A DNA stretch of 64,000 nt from Erysipelotrichaceae bacterium (GTDB taxonomy: Bacteria > Bacillota_I > Bacilli_A > Erysipelotrichales > Erysipelotrichaceae). Both the position numbers and the translations under genes were made by a program. The stretch lies in assembly GCA_017512885.1 (NCBI GenBank), contig JAFWEP010000027.1:1-64000 (forward strand), written 5' to 3'. Shown here in pieces: positions 31,896-41,279 of the stretch (position 1 is its first letter; each line of letters opens with the position of its first letter). The notes under the pieces were generated by a model. The model searched no databases, was not told the origin of the DNA, and saw nothing but the letters and a program-made list of their open reading frames with translations.

Positions 31896-32545
31896 TTTCG
31901 TAAATGGAAGCAGTTCTCAATATCCTCTTCCCGGCCCAGGACCAGGATCCGGGCTTCTGCCGGCAGGGGCATATCCGGTTCCAGCGCTGCCTGCATCTCA
32001 CCATTACTGCGCAGACCGAGGATATTGAGCCGAAATCTGCGGCGGATATTGATCTCGCGCAGGGTCTTCCCGGCCCAGAGGGCAGGGACGTCCACTTCGT
32101 AGATCGCATAGCCGTCGGAGAGGTCGATGTAGTTGCTGATGTGGTCGGAACTGCAGCGGATGGCGGTCCAGACCGCCAGCTGCTTCTCCGGGAAGATGAC
32201 TTCGTCGGCGCCGTTGCGCAGCAGGAACTTTTCCTGCGAATGGGAGGTCGCCCGGGCGATGATCTTCTGGGCGCCCAGTTCCTTCAGGTTGGAGGTCGTT
32301 TCCAGGGAAGCCAGGAAACTGTCGCCGATCGCCACGATGCAGGTATCGTAGTCGCGTACGCCCAGCGAACGCAGGAACTCGATGTTGCGGCCGTCACCGA
32401 TCTGAGCGCCGGTCACATAGGAAAGGACGGCATTGACCTTTTCTTCGTTGGTATCGACGGCCATGACCTGAGCATCCAGTTCATAGAGTTTTTTCGCGGT
32501 ATAGGAACCGAAACGTCCCAGACCGATCAGCAGTATATTTTTCAT
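31892..32545 (-). CDS. ktrA: KtrA/TrkA potassium-uptake regulatory subunit
   Basis: The 217-residue protein has an N-terminal RCK Rossmann domain (IGLGRFGSYTAKKL) and a C-terminal TrkA_C domain, the single-unit KtrA layout. It binds nucleotides and gates the membrane subunit. The ATG at 32545 overlaps the KtrB stop in ATGA. A longer reading frame to 32983 is antisense-like and not used. Confidence 0.93.
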   Translation of the reverse strand: MKNILLIGLGRFGSYTAKKLYELDAQVMAVDTNEEKVNAVLSYVTGAQIGDGRNIEFLRSLGVRDYDTCIVAIGDSFLASLETTSNLKELGAQKIIARATSHSQEKFLLRNGADEVIFPEKQLAVWTAIRCSSDHISNYIDLSDGYAIYEVDVPALWAGKTLREINIRRRFRLNILGLRSNGEMQAALEPDMPLPAEARILVLGREEDIENCFHLRK

Positions 32546-33837
32546 CCTACCATGATCCTTTCTTCCGGATAGCGGAGCAGTGAACGCTGCGATACGACGG
32601 CATAAGCCAGAGTCAGACCGCCGACGCGGCCGAAATACATGCAGAAGCAGAGCAGGAGCTTCGAGGAGAGATGCAGGCCGGGCGTGACGCCTAAGCTGAG
32701 CCCGACCGTACCCAGGGCTGAAGCACATTCGAAGAGGCAGGCCAGGATCGGCAGACCTTCCCGTACCGACAGGAACATCGTGCCCAGCAGAAGCTGTCCG
32801 CCGTAGAGCAGCAGCAGCGCCAGTGAGGATTCCCTGACCCGTTGGGGAAAGCGTCTGCCGAAGGCAGAGACTTCCTTGCCCTGGATCAGCGACTTGACTT
32901 CGCAGACCAGCACGAAGAGGGTCGTGGTCTTGATGCCTCCGGCAGTGGAGCCGGGAGAGCCTCCCACCAGCATCAGTATGCACATCAGGAAGAGCGAAGC
33001 TTCACTGAGCGACAGCAGGTCGATGGTATTGAAACCGGCCGTGCGGGTCGTGACCGACTGGAAGAGTGCACTCAGGAAACTGCCGTGGGTATCCTTCAGG
33101 AGAAAGAGCGCCGGAAAGAGGATCAGACAGGGCGTGGTCAGCAGGATGATCCGGGTCTGCAGCGACCATCTGCGCCAGCGGATCCCGTTGCGGTAGAGAT
33201 CATCCCAGGTCAGGAAGCCGATGCCGCCGACGATGATCAGGGCCATGATCACGATATTGAGCAGGGGATCGCGGCCGTAGAAGGTGAGCGAGGAGTAGCC
33301 TCCGTTGATATCGAAACCGGCATTGCAGAAAGCGGAAACAGAATGGAAGAGTGCCATCCAGATCCCTTTCAGGCCATGCCGGGGCAGGAATACCGGCAGG
33401 AGACAGAGGGTGCCGATCCCTTCGATCAGCAGGCTGCCCTTGATGATGAAGAGTGCCAGTCTGGCCAGACCGGCCTGCTGCGGGGCATTGACCGCATCCT
33501 GCAGGGTACTGCGCTGCATCAGGGAGATCTTCCTTCCCGAGAAGATCGTGATCAGTACGGCGATCGTGACGACGCCGATCCCGCCGATCTGGATCAGAAA
33601 GAGGATGACGGCCTGTCCGAAGAGGGTCCAGTGGGTCGCAGTATCGGCAACGACCAGTCCGGTCACGCAGCAGGCGGAGACCGAAGTAAAGAAGGCCGTC
33701 GAGAAAGAGACCCTGCCTTCGGCAACACTGAAGGGCAGACAGAGCAGCAGGGTGCCGGTCATGATCAGTGCGAAGGTGCTGAGCAGGATGATCTGGAAGG
33801 TATTGATCTTTTTCAGGAAGGGAAAGAGATCTTTCAT
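32542..33837 (-). CDS. ktrB: KtrB/TrkH potassium transporter membrane subunit
   Basis: The 431-residue protein has four pore repeats. Their selectivity-filter turns are CVTGL, SAFCNAGF, TTRTAGF and SALGTVGL. It forms the K+ (possibly Na+-coupled) channel-like transporter with KtrA. It is the first gene of the five-gene operon. A TAGCAT -10 candidate lies 6 nt before the ATG and no Shine-Dalgarno sequence is visible, consistent with a leaderless start. Confidence 0.92.
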   Translation of the reverse strand: MKDLFPFLKKINTFQIILLSTFALIMTGTLLLCLPFSVAEGRVSFSTAFFTSVSACCVTGLVVADTATHWTLFGQAVILFLIQIGGIGVVTIAVLITIFSGRKISLMQRSTLQDAVNAPQQAGLARLALFIIKGSLLIEGIGTLCLLPVFLPRHGLKGIWMALFHSVSAFCNAGFDINGGYSSLTFYGRDPLLNIVIMALIIVGGIGFLTWDDLYRNGIRWRRWSLQTRIILLTTPCLILFPALFLLKDTHGSFLSALFQSVTTRTAGFNTIDLLSLSEASLFLMCILMLVGGSPGSTAGGIKTTTLFVLVCEVKSLIQGKEVSAFGRRFPQRVRESSLALLLLYGGQLLLGTMFLSVREGLPILACLFECASALGTVGLSLGVTPGLHLSSKLLLCFCMYFGRVGGLTLAYAVVSQRSLLRYPEERIMVG

Positions 33838-33911
33838 ACTTTTATGCTAGAAAAAAAGACCTAAAAGCAGTGTTAAAGATCTTTGTCCGGATATAAAGAA
33901 TCCATAAAGAA

Positions 33912-33931
33912 AGACCCCTTTGGGGGTCTCA
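33912..33931 (-). terminator. Terminator of the MATE gene
   Basis: AGACCCC/GGGGTCT stem, with the gene's stop codon at its edge, followed on the minus strand by TTTCTTT. Confidence 0.6.
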
Positions 33932-35299
33932 GGCAACGAGTCTGGTAAGGTTGACGGCCCAGCGGTTGCTGGAGAAACGCTGCAGGCCGATCAGCATGCG
34001 GACCAGCTGTTCGGTCTGCACCAGTAAGAAGATCAGGGTGAAGTTGGTCAGTCCCAGTCCGTTGACCAGGAAGAAGGCTAAGGGGATCCCAACGGCCCAC
34101 ATGACCCCGGCATCCAGGAACATCAGGAAGCGGGAATCGCCGCCGGCCCGCAGACAGGAGAAAATGACCACGATGACCAGCCGGAAGGCGATCCGCACGG
34201 CGGATGCCCTTACGACGCCGACTGCGGTCAGGAAGGTCAGGGGATCTTCCATGCTGAAGAGCCAGACGATGGGGTGGGCAGCAGCGATGATGATCAGGGT
34301 CAATGCACCCGCCAGCATGAAGGCCAGTCCCAGGAAGTAACGGCTCTCTTTCTTGGCGGTATCGATATCGTTTTTGCCCAACTCTGCTCCCAGGATCATG
34401 CCGGTCGCTACGGAGAGACCGTTGCAGACGGACATGAAGAGACGCAGGATGGTGTTGCCGACGTGGTAGGCATCGGTGATGCGGGTGCCTAACTGCGCAT
34501 AGGCTTTCAGATACATCGAGGAACCGAAGGTAAAGAAAGCTTCGTTGATGATGGTCGGATAGGTCCGGCGCATGATCGGTCTGACGAATTTGAGATCCAG
34601 GGCGAACATCTCCTGCGGCCAGCCGATGAAGGGGACTCTTTTCGAAATAGCATAGACCGTGTAGCAGGTCACGGAGAAGCACTGGGCGATCAGGGTGCCC
34701 CAGGCGGCGCCTTCGACGCCTAACTGCGGACAGCCGAATTTACCGAAGATCAGCAGATAGTTCAGTCCGGCATTCACGAACATGGCGCTGGAGCCGATAT
34801 ACATCGGCACCGTCGTGCGGTGGATGCAGCGGAAGAAATAGTTGAAGACGAAGGCGATGCATAAAGGCAGATAGGAGAAGCGAACGATCCGCATATAGCG
34901 CAAGGCGCTCTCGATGACGGCCGGATCCTTGACATAGAAGGAAGCGATCGGCTGCGCAAAGAAGGAGATGACCGTCGTCCAGAGCAGGGCGAGGGTGCCG
35001 CAGATGGTCAGGGAAAGCCCGAAGGCCCGGCGCAGATTGTGTTTGTCGTTGGCGCCAAAGAACTGCGAAGCGAAGATCCCGACACCTTCCATGACTCCGA
35101 AGCAGACCGTGGCGACCATGCTTTCGAGCTGGGAGGCGACACCGACCGCGGAGACTTCTCCGATCCGGGAGACCATCATCGTATCGACGATGCCCATCGA
35201 AGAACTCAGCAGCTGCTGCAGGACACTGGGCACTGCCAGTCTGGCAGCCCGCTGGTAGAAGCCGGAAGGACCGATATACTTCTCTTTGACGTTTTCCAT
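33929..35299 (-). CDS. MATE-family efflux transporter
   Basis: The 456-residue protein has about 12 membrane helices in two related halves, each with a MATE-like start (LAVPSVLQQLLSSSMGIVDTM and a second half near residue 230). It should export cationic drugs or metabolites with Na+ or H+ exchange. The ATG at 35299 is preceded by TATAAT-N6 without a Shine-Dalgarno sequence. Confidence 0.92.
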   Translation of the reverse strand: MENVKEKYIGPSGFYQRAARLAVPSVLQQLLSSSMGIVDTMMVSRIGEVSAVGVASQLESMVATVCFGVMEGVGIFASQFFGANDKHNLRRAFGLSLTICGTLALLWTTVISFFAQPIASFYVKDPAVIESALRYMRIVRFSYLPLCIAFVFNYFFRCIHRTTVPMYIGSSAMFVNAGLNYLLIFGKFGCPQLGVEGAAWGTLIAQCFSVTCYTVYAISKRVPFIGWPQEMFALDLKFVRPIMRRTYPTIINEAFFTFGSSMYLKAYAQLGTRITDAYHVGNTILRLFMSVCNGLSVATGMILGAELGKNDIDTAKKESRYFLGLAFMLAGALTLIIIAAAHPIVWLFSMEDPLTFLTAVGVVRASAVRIAFRLVIVVIFSCLRAGGDSRFLMFLDAGVMWAVGIPLAFFLVNGLGLTNFTLIFLLVQTEQLVRMLIGLQRFSSNRWAVNLTRLVA

Positions 35300-35311
35300 G
35301 GTGCTATTATA
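35300..35311 (-). promoter_or_regulatory. -10 for a leaderless MATE mRNA
   Basis: TATAAT (35311-35306, minus) is 6 nt from the ATG at 35299. Confidence 0.65.
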
Positions 35312-35379
35312 TGCCAGTTTTCATCTTTTTACATAACAGAATGCATGAATTTTCAATTATGAAAACTTTACAAAGAAAA

Positions 35380-35402
35380 GGGAACAGGTCAATCCTGTTC
35401 CC
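35380..35402 (-). terminator. Terminator of addA with the stop codon in the loop
   Basis: GGGAACAGG/CCTGTTCCC (35380-35388, 35394-35402) encloses the TGA stop (35389-35391) of addA in its five-base loop; TTTTCTTTG follows on the minus strand. Confidence 0.88.
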
Positions 35403-38400
35403 AGTGCAGTTCGATGAAACGCTCATTCGCCGTGGAATAGAGATAGGCTTTTAGCTGCTTCTGCGGGTAAGCCCGCCGCAGGACGGCAGCGTAGCTCTTC
35501 TGCTGCGGCAGATAGCGGCGGATCAGTTCTTCGTCGGTGACGTTCACGTCGGTCTTGTAGTCAAAGAGCACGAGATCGTCTTCCCCGATGGCCAGGAAAT
35601 CCATGAAGCCATGTAAGAGGCTTCCTTTCTTTCTCTCGTAGAAGGAGTACTCCTGAACGAACTCGTGGTCCTTCTGCAGTCCTCTGATGAGCGGGGAACG
35701 GCTGAAGGAGAGGATCATCTGCAGTTCTTTGGGAGTGAGGGAAGGATCGATCGCCAGCAATGCGGATTCATCGACTTCCCACCGGTAATCGATCCGGGCA
35801 AAGACTTCATGGATACGGGTACCGTAGTCCATGCCCTTGATCGCTTCGAAGTTCAGGGCAAGCTCATGTTCCTCGAACGAGGAAGGCGAGAGGTTCTCGA
35901 CCATTTCGGCCCGGAAGTCCTTGTGCGGGAGCTCCTGCTGTTCCGCTATTGTCGTTGGCAGGCGGTAGAGCTGCGGCTCTTCTTCCTGGTCGATGATCTC
36001 GAGCAGAGGATCTTCTCCCATCAGGGAGGAGAGGTAGGAAGAAGCGCCCTTGCGCTGATAGAGCAGGCTCTCTCCTTCGGCATAATCCTCATCCTTTTCG
36101 AAGGCGTCGATCATGACCAGTCTTCGCTTGGCCCGGGTCAGGGCTACATAGAGCAGCCGCTGGTATTCCTGCAGGTCTTCCAGATCATCCTTTGCCAGGA
36201 TCGCCCGCCGGTTCAGGGTCGGGTAGGTCTCCTTCGTTTCCGGATCGACCAGTGAGAAACCGATACCGAGATCCTCGTCACAGACCAGGACGGCGTGTTT
36301 CTCCTGCTGCAGGGAACGGTGTCCGGTCAGCAGGAAGACCGAATCGTATTCCAGACCTTTGGAGTTATGGATGGTCATGACCTTGACGACCGGTGCCTCT
36401 TCCGATACGGCGGAAGCCGATTCCAGCTGTTCTTCCTTGGTATCCTCGATGAAGGAGGTCATCTCCCGGAGCGTCGTAAAGCCGTAGGAAGGCAGTTTCT
36501 CCAGGAAGTAGTTCAGGTTGGTCTCCTCTTCCGGCGGAAGTTTGTCATAGAGGTCATGCAGAGCCAGGATAGCCTGCGTCAGTTCACAGAGACGGCCGGC
36601 ATCGGCCAGAGGCTGCAAAGTCTTCAGATCGGAAGCCAGCGGTTCGATCTGCCAGAGCTGATCCTTCTGCCGGAGCAGTTCGTCATCGCTGAGACCGTAG
36701 GCCGGAGAGACCAGTACGGCCGTACGCGCAAAGCGGTCGGACGGATCGAGCAGGAGCTTGTACCAGCTGAGCAGACAGTCCATGGCCGCTGAAGCGAAGA
36801 AACCTTCGCGGTCCTTGATGAAGTAGGGGATGCCGCACCGGCGGAAGACGCTGCGTACTTCTGCCTTCTCTCCGTGCGAGCGCAGCAGTACCGCCATATC
36901 CCGGAACTCCGTTCCTTCCTCGTGGGCCTTCAGGATCTCCTGAGCCAGGCCCTGAGCCCGCAGCAGACGTCCTCCTCTGCGGACCCCTTCCGGCAGATGC
37001 ATCCGCAGAAAGCGGACCGGAACGTTGCCTTCACGCTGTGCGTCCAGTTCGTCGCGCTGCGCATCGCTTTCGTCGAAAGCCGTGCCGCGCAGGTTCATCA
37101 GCTGCGAGAAGAGGGCGTTGTTGAAGGAGATGATGTTGGCTTTGGAACGGTAGTTGCTGCGGATATGGATCTTGCGGAAGGAAGGATCTTCGTTCAGACG
37201 CTGCATGATCGCCGGTTTGGCGTTGCGGAAACGATAGATCGACTGCTTGACATCACCGACCAGGAAGAGGTCGTCTCTGGCCAGGAGCGAGATCAGCTGC
37301 CACTGGCTCTCGCTGGTATCCTGGAATTCATCGACCATGATCTCCTGATAACGGGAAGCCAGCTGGTCGGCGATCATGCCGTCATGGGCGGTCAGGATCG
37401 CATAGGCGTAGTGTTCGAAATCGCCGAAATCGAGGCAGTCATGGCGCTGCTTGATCTGCCGGTAGCGCAGGAAGAGCTGTTCACTGAGCTGCAGCAGCTG
37501 TTCCTCATAAGGCAGGGAAGCCTGCCAGGCTCTGAGCAGTTTACCGGGATCGCTCAGCGAGCCCGCTATCTTCTTCATCTGTACAGCCGCTTCGTCACGG
37601 GCGTTTTTGAAGCGCAGCAGCTCCGGCGTATCTTCTTCGCCTTTCTTTTTGCGGACGCCCGGCAGTTTGGGGAAACTGCGGCAGCGCAGCAGGAAAGAAG
37701 GATAGTCCTCTTCCTGCAGCAGGTCTTCGGTCAGCGAAACGATCGTCTGATAGTCTGTCTGCAGGGCTTCCGGGGCAGAATGCAGGCATTCCTGTAAGGG
37801 TGCCCGGCAGAGGCGCAGACGGTCCTTGATCTCCCGGAAAAAAGGATCGCGCAGCTCCTGAGGCAGTTCTTCGTAGCTCTGTGCCGGACAGTGTCTTCTT
37901 TCCGCGAACCAGCGCAGCGGATCGGCAGAGGCAGCTGCCTTCTCGCTGATCTTCAGGAGCGCTTCGATCAGAGTCTGGCGGGAGAAGAGCGAGCCCGACA
38001 AGAGGCGGTTCAGCTCTGCGGCATCGGTCTCCTGCAGGACCTCTTCGGCCGCCTGCTGGCGGTAGAGGGCCCGATGTCCGTCATCCAGGATGTTTTCGGC
38101 AGCCGAACGGGGCAGACCGATCACATAGTAGAATTCCTTGATCACGGACAGACAGAAGGAGTGGATGGTGGAGATATTGGCATCAGCGACCAGCGTCAGC
38201 TGTCTCTTTAAGAAGGCATCTTCGGGGTCTTTGGCCAGCGCTTCGCTGAGCGCTTTCTGCAGACGTTTCTGCATGTTGGCGGCAGCTGCTTCGGTAAAGG
38301 TCATGGCTGCGATCGCCGAGAGATCGACGCGGTCTTTGACGATCCTTTCCAGCAGACGCTGGACCAGGACGGTCGTCTTGCCGCCGCCGGCCGAGGCGAA

Positions 38401-38466
38401 GACCAGGATGTTCTGCCCGCGGGCCGAAACGGCTGCCTGCTGGTCAGGGTTCAGGTGGTTGCTCAT
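35389..38466 (-). CDS. addA: AddA (RexA) helicase-nuclease subunit
   Basis: The 1025-residue protein has the UvrD-type helicase layout with Walker A FASAGGGKTT, DEFQDTSESQW as motif II, and a C-terminal RecB-like nuclease with DYKTD in LVLFDYKTDV. With AddB it resects double-strand ends to load RecA. It overlaps addB by 4 nt (ATGA). It is shorter than the B. subtilis protein (about 1230) but has all core motifs. Confidence 0.94.
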   Translation of the reverse strand: MSNHLNPDQQAAVSARGQNILVFASAGGGKTTVLVQRLLERIVKDRVDLSAIAAMTFTEAAAANMQKRLQKALSEALAKDPEDAFLKRQLTLVADANISTIHSFCLSVIKEFYYVIGLPRSAAENILDDGHRALYRQQAAEEVLQETDAAELNRLLSGSLFSRQTLIEALLKISEKAAASADPLRWFAERRHCPAQSYEELPQELRDPFFREIKDRLRLCRAPLQECLHSAPEALQTDYQTIVSLTEDLLQEEDYPSFLLRCRSFPKLPGVRKKKGEEDTPELLRFKNARDEAAVQMKKIAGSLSDPGKLLRAWQASLPYEEQLLQLSEQLFLRYRQIKQRHDCLDFGDFEHYAYAILTAHDGMIADQLASRYQEIMVDEFQDTSESQWQLISLLARDDLFLVGDVKQSIYRFRNAKPAIMQRLNEDPSFRKIHIRSNYRSKANIISFNNALFSQLMNLRGTAFDESDAQRDELDAQREGNVPVRFLRMHLPEGVRRGGRLLRAQGLAQEILKAHEEGTEFRDMAVLLRSHGEKAEVRSVFRRCGIPYFIKDREGFFASAAMDCLLSWYKLLLDPSDRFARTAVLVSPAYGLSDDELLRQKDQLWQIEPLASDLKTLQPLADAGRLCELTQAILALHDLYDKLPPEEETNLNYFLEKLPSYGFTTLREMTSFIEDTKEEQLESASAVSEEAPVVKVMTIHNSKGLEYDSVFLLTGHRSLQQEKHAVLVCDEDLGIGFSLVDPETKETYPTLNRRAILAKDDLEDLQEYQRLLYVALTRAKRRLVMIDAFEKDEDYAEGESLLYQRKGASSYLSSLMGEDPLLEIIDQEEEPQLYRLPTTIAEQQELPHKDFRAEMVENLSPSSFEEHELALNFEAIKGMDYGTRIHEVFARIDYRWEVDESALLAIDPSLTPKELQMILSFSRSPLIRGLQKDHEFVQEYSFYERKKGSLLHGFMDFLAIGEDDLVLFDYKTDVNVTDEELIRRYLPQQKSYAAVLRRAYPQKQLKAYLYSTANERFIELHWEQD

Positions 38467-40970
38467 TCTTCTTCCTCCTCAGTCCGCAGGCTCTGCGGAT
38501 ACAGGATCCGTTCCGTGTAGCCTTCCCGTCCTTTGAAACGGCAGATCTCGGCGTAGGAACAGAAAGTACAGGCTCCTTCGGACGGTTCCAGAGGGATCTC
38601 TCCTTCGGAGAGCCGCCGGTAAAGCTCCCGGTAGATCGTATGGAAGGCATCCTTTACCTTTTCCGGATCGAAACAGGCATCCTTGCGCATGCCGTTCTTT
38701 CCTCCGCCCTGCAGGCAGGAGAGGGCATTGTATTCCCCTTCGACCTGCTGCAGGACCTTTCCCTTCAGGACATGGGAACTGAGGAAGTTCTTCTGCGGAT
38801 CGGCTTCCTTTTCATAGATGCCCTTGCTGAGACTGGCGTCGTATTCTTCCTGACGGGAGCGGGGATGGGTGACATTGAGATAGAAAGCACCGGCCGGCGT
38901 CTTTCCGCTCTCTGCCGCATACAGCAGCAGGTACGTCAGCAGCTGCAGCTGGCGGCCGCTGACGATCTCTTTTTCTTTCAGTTCGTGGACGGAAGTCTTG
39001 TAGTCCAGGATCCGGAAATCCTCACCGCAGGTATCGACCCGGTCGATACTGCCGTATAAACGCAGTTTCAGATCCTCCTCGTCATAGAGCAGGGTATCGA
39101 AACGATGTTCGAATGCTGTCGGCTGATAAGCCGTCTCGGCTTCCATCTGACGCAGGAAACGGAATTCCTGCTGCAGGGACAGCAGCAGGTTCTCGCGGGC
39201 ATCGGCGATCTCTTTCTGTCTGCGCGGATAGAGTCGGAGCAGACGTTCGAAATGCGGCTCTAACAGTTCCTGCCAGTCCTCTTCGGAAGTCTCCGTATAG
39301 GCCTTGCCGTACTTCGTCAGCAGTTTCTCGAAGAAATCATGCAGGATCGTTCCGAAGGATGCCGGATCGAGACCGAAGGTCTGCGGGTCTTTCAGTTTCA
39401 GGCCATAGGACAGGAAATAGCTGTAAGGACATTGCCAGTAACGTTCAAAAGCGGAAACAGAACCCTGCAGGATCCCTTCCGGCAGGAAGGCGGCTTTGGA
39501 GAGATCGGGATCCAGAGCGTGTTTCCTTTCAGGGAGCGCCTGCGGGCGGGTCAGGGCCATCTCCTTACGGGGCAGTTTCTTTTCTTCGATGAGATAGGAG
39601 AATTCGCTGGGCTTCCCGTCATAGCTGCCGGCCGGATTGAAATAGAAGGTCTCTGCGGAAGCCTCCAGATAGGACAGCTTCTGCAGATGCGCCTGATAGC
39701 GGCTCTCCAGGGAAGGATAGGCCGTACCCGAGAGATCTTCTTCCCGCAGCAGTCCGCTGAGGGTGCGGAAGCAGGGATAAGACGTCTGCGAAGCATCGAA
39801 GACGAAGAGAAATCTCTTTCCGTAGACCGGCTCCTGCAGGGTGCTGATCAGCAGGCCTTCGGTACCGGGCAGCTGCCGCTGACAGCCGTTCAGTTCTTCG
39901 ATCAGCCAGGGCAGGTAGTCATCCTGCATCAGCCGTCCCCGTTCTTCCAGGAAATTCTTCAGCCGGCGCTCTTCGGGGTCGCCGCAGACGATCAGGGCAA
40001 AAGCACAGTTCAGCGCTTCCTGCAGGGATCTGCAGGATGTGAGCTGCTGCAGGCCCTGCGCCAGGGCGCTGCGGACTGCTTCAGCCTTTTTCTCGGTATC
40101 GGCATAGTAACGTGTTTCCTGCTGCAGCCGCTCATAGGGGATGTTCAGGTCAAAGGAGGAAGCGTGATCCTCCTGATAACGGTAAAAAGCTTCGTGATCG
40201 CGGCCGAAGATGCGCAGAGCAGCGATCTCTTCCGCATTCGCCCGGCAGGGTTCCTGATAATAGCGCAAGAGGGCCTGCAGTTTCCGGGCCGGCAGCGAGG
40301 TCTCTGCCCGCAGGGGCCGGAAGGGGACCTGATAACGCTGTAAGAGAGCTTCCAGGACGGTATCCTCATCTTCCTTGCAGAGCACGAAGGCGCAGTCCTC
40401 CAGCGGCAGATCCTCACGGATGATATACTGCAGAGCCGTTTCGAACTGCGCAGCCTCGTCATTGACGGGGACCTGCCAGGAACGATGGCTGTCCGCTTTC
40501 GGCAGGACGGCGAGCTTCTTCGCGCCATGGGCAAGCAGTACAGCTACCACTTCCTGCTCGAAGGGGTCGTAGGGTTCTTCGCTGATCAGGAAACCTTCGA
40601 AGGAAGATCCCTGCAGCTGTTCAAAGAAGCGGGCATAGTCCCGGCCCTGCAGGGCGGAGAGCACGCTTTTCAGTTCGGGATGGACAGGCAGTTCAGCGAC
40701 CGCGATGCGCTGTTCGTCGAGCAGCCGGCGGTCCCTGATGACTTCCCGCAGGAAACCGCTGTCGGAACGGTTCTCCCGGAAGAGCTGCAGATCCAGGCCC
40801 TGCACCCGTTTCGCCTGTTCATAGAGCGAGACTTCCGGCGGAAAAAAAGAAGCGATCCACTGACGGATATCCTTTACTTCCAGATCGAAGAGGGTATCGC
40901 CCTCCCGGGCAAAGAACTGCTGCAGGATCGTCGGGATCTGTGCATGATGAGTCAGGATCGTACGTTTCAT
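38463..40970 (-). CDS. addB: AddB (RexB) nuclease subunit
   Basis: The 835-residue protein has the C-terminal nuclease (DFRILDYKTSV near residue 640) and the iron-sulfur Cys motif CTFCSYAEIC near residue 800. It has no N-terminal Walker A motif, so it is closer to RexB-type partners, and is shorter than the usual 1100-1160. The ATG at 40970 is set by TATAAT-N6 without a Shine-Dalgarno sequence. Confidence 0.92.
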   Translation of the reverse strand: MKRTILTHHAQIPTILQQFFAREGDTLFDLEVKDIRQWIASFFPPEVSLYEQAKRVQGLDLQLFRENRSDSGFLREVIRDRRLLDEQRIAVAELPVHPELKSVLSALQGRDYARFFEQLQGSSFEGFLISEEPYDPFEQEVVAVLLAHGAKKLAVLPKADSHRSWQVPVNDEAAQFETALQYIIREDLPLEDCAFVLCKEDEDTVLEALLQRYQVPFRPLRAETSLPARKLQALLRYYQEPCRANAEEIAALRIFGRDHEAFYRYQEDHASSFDLNIPYERLQQETRYYADTEKKAEAVRSALAQGLQQLTSCRSLQEALNCAFALIVCGDPEERRLKNFLEERGRLMQDDYLPWLIEELNGCQRQLPGTEGLLISTLQEPVYGKRFLFVFDASQTSYPCFRTLSGLLREEDLSGTAYPSLESRYQAHLQKLSYLEASAETFYFNPAGSYDGKPSEFSYLIEEKKLPRKEMALTRPQALPERKHALDPDLSKAAFLPEGILQGSVSAFERYWQCPYSYFLSYGLKLKDPQTFGLDPASFGTILHDFFEKLLTKYGKAYTETSEEDWQELLEPHFERLLRLYPRRQKEIADARENLLLSLQQEFRFLRQMEAETAYQPTAFEHRFDTLLYDEEDLKLRLYGSIDRVDTCGEDFRILDYKTSVHELKEKEIVSGRQLQLLTYLLLYAAESGKTPAGAFYLNVTHPRSRQEEYDASLSKGIYEKEADPQKNFLSSHVLKGKVLQQVEGEYNALSCLQGGGKNGMRKDACFDPEKVKDAFHTIYRELYRRLSEGEIPLEPSEGACTFCSYAEICRFKGREGYTERILYPQSLRTEEEEE

Positions 40971-40982
40971 GTCTCTATTATA
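40971..40982 (-). promoter_or_regulatory. -10 for a leaderless addB-addA mRNA
   Basis: TATAAT (40982-40977, minus) is 6 nt before the ATG at 40970. Confidence 0.65.
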
Positions 40983-41049
40983 CCCTTGTCGGCTGCTCCT
41001 GCAGGCAGGAAAAGAAGACAGGAGGCTATTGGCTGAAGAAAACGGGTAT

Positions 41050-41065
41050 TTGCATGCGGATGCAA
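41050..41065. promoter_or_regulatory. Palindrome upstream of a small reading frame
   Basis: TTGCAT-GCGG-ATGCAA has perfect 6-bp arms and lies 30 nt before AAAGGAG. It may be an operator for the small gene at 41108. Confidence 0.45.
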
Positions 41066-41107
41066 AGGGAATGATACCAAATATGTTATATATAAAAGGA
41101 GATAACT

Positions 41108-41176
41108 ATGAAAACAGGTATCTTAATCCGGCAAAATGGAAACGTTTGCAGGCATTATCCGCAAACGGATTCATAA
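41108..41176 (+). CDS. Candidate 22-residue small peptide gene
   Basis: A 22-codon frame (MKTGILIRQNGN then VCRHYPQTDS) follows AAAGGAG (41095-41101) at a 6-nt spacing, a good ribosome site. The 309-bp gap between addB and the ATP synthase operon has no other gene. A strong inverted repeat CGTTTGC/GCAAACG (41143-41167) lies inside the frame. It could be a leader peptide or a small regulatory RNA with a chance frame; there is no known homologue to cite. Confidence 0.4.
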   Translation: MKTGILIRQNGNVCRHYPQTDS

Positions 41177-41244
41177 CGATTTGTTCATAAACAAATGCAA
41201 TTGCCGAAAATACGAATGTGAAAGGTTTATCTTTTTGTTTTGTA

Positions 41245-41279
41245 TTGACGAAAGAATGAGGAGAAAGTAGAATGGCAGT
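41245..41279 (+). promoter_or_regulatory. ATP synthase operon promoter, leaderless
   Basis: TTGACG (41245-41250), 17 bp, TAGAAT (41268-41273), then 6 nt to the GTG at 41280. Here both hexamers are good, which supports the leaderless reading of the weaker cases. Confidence 0.8.

Noticed and set aside
32546-32983. Longer KtrA frame to 32983
   Set aside because: The extension is antisense to nothing useful and lies inside the KtrB gene; ATGA overlap and family start place KtrA at 32545.
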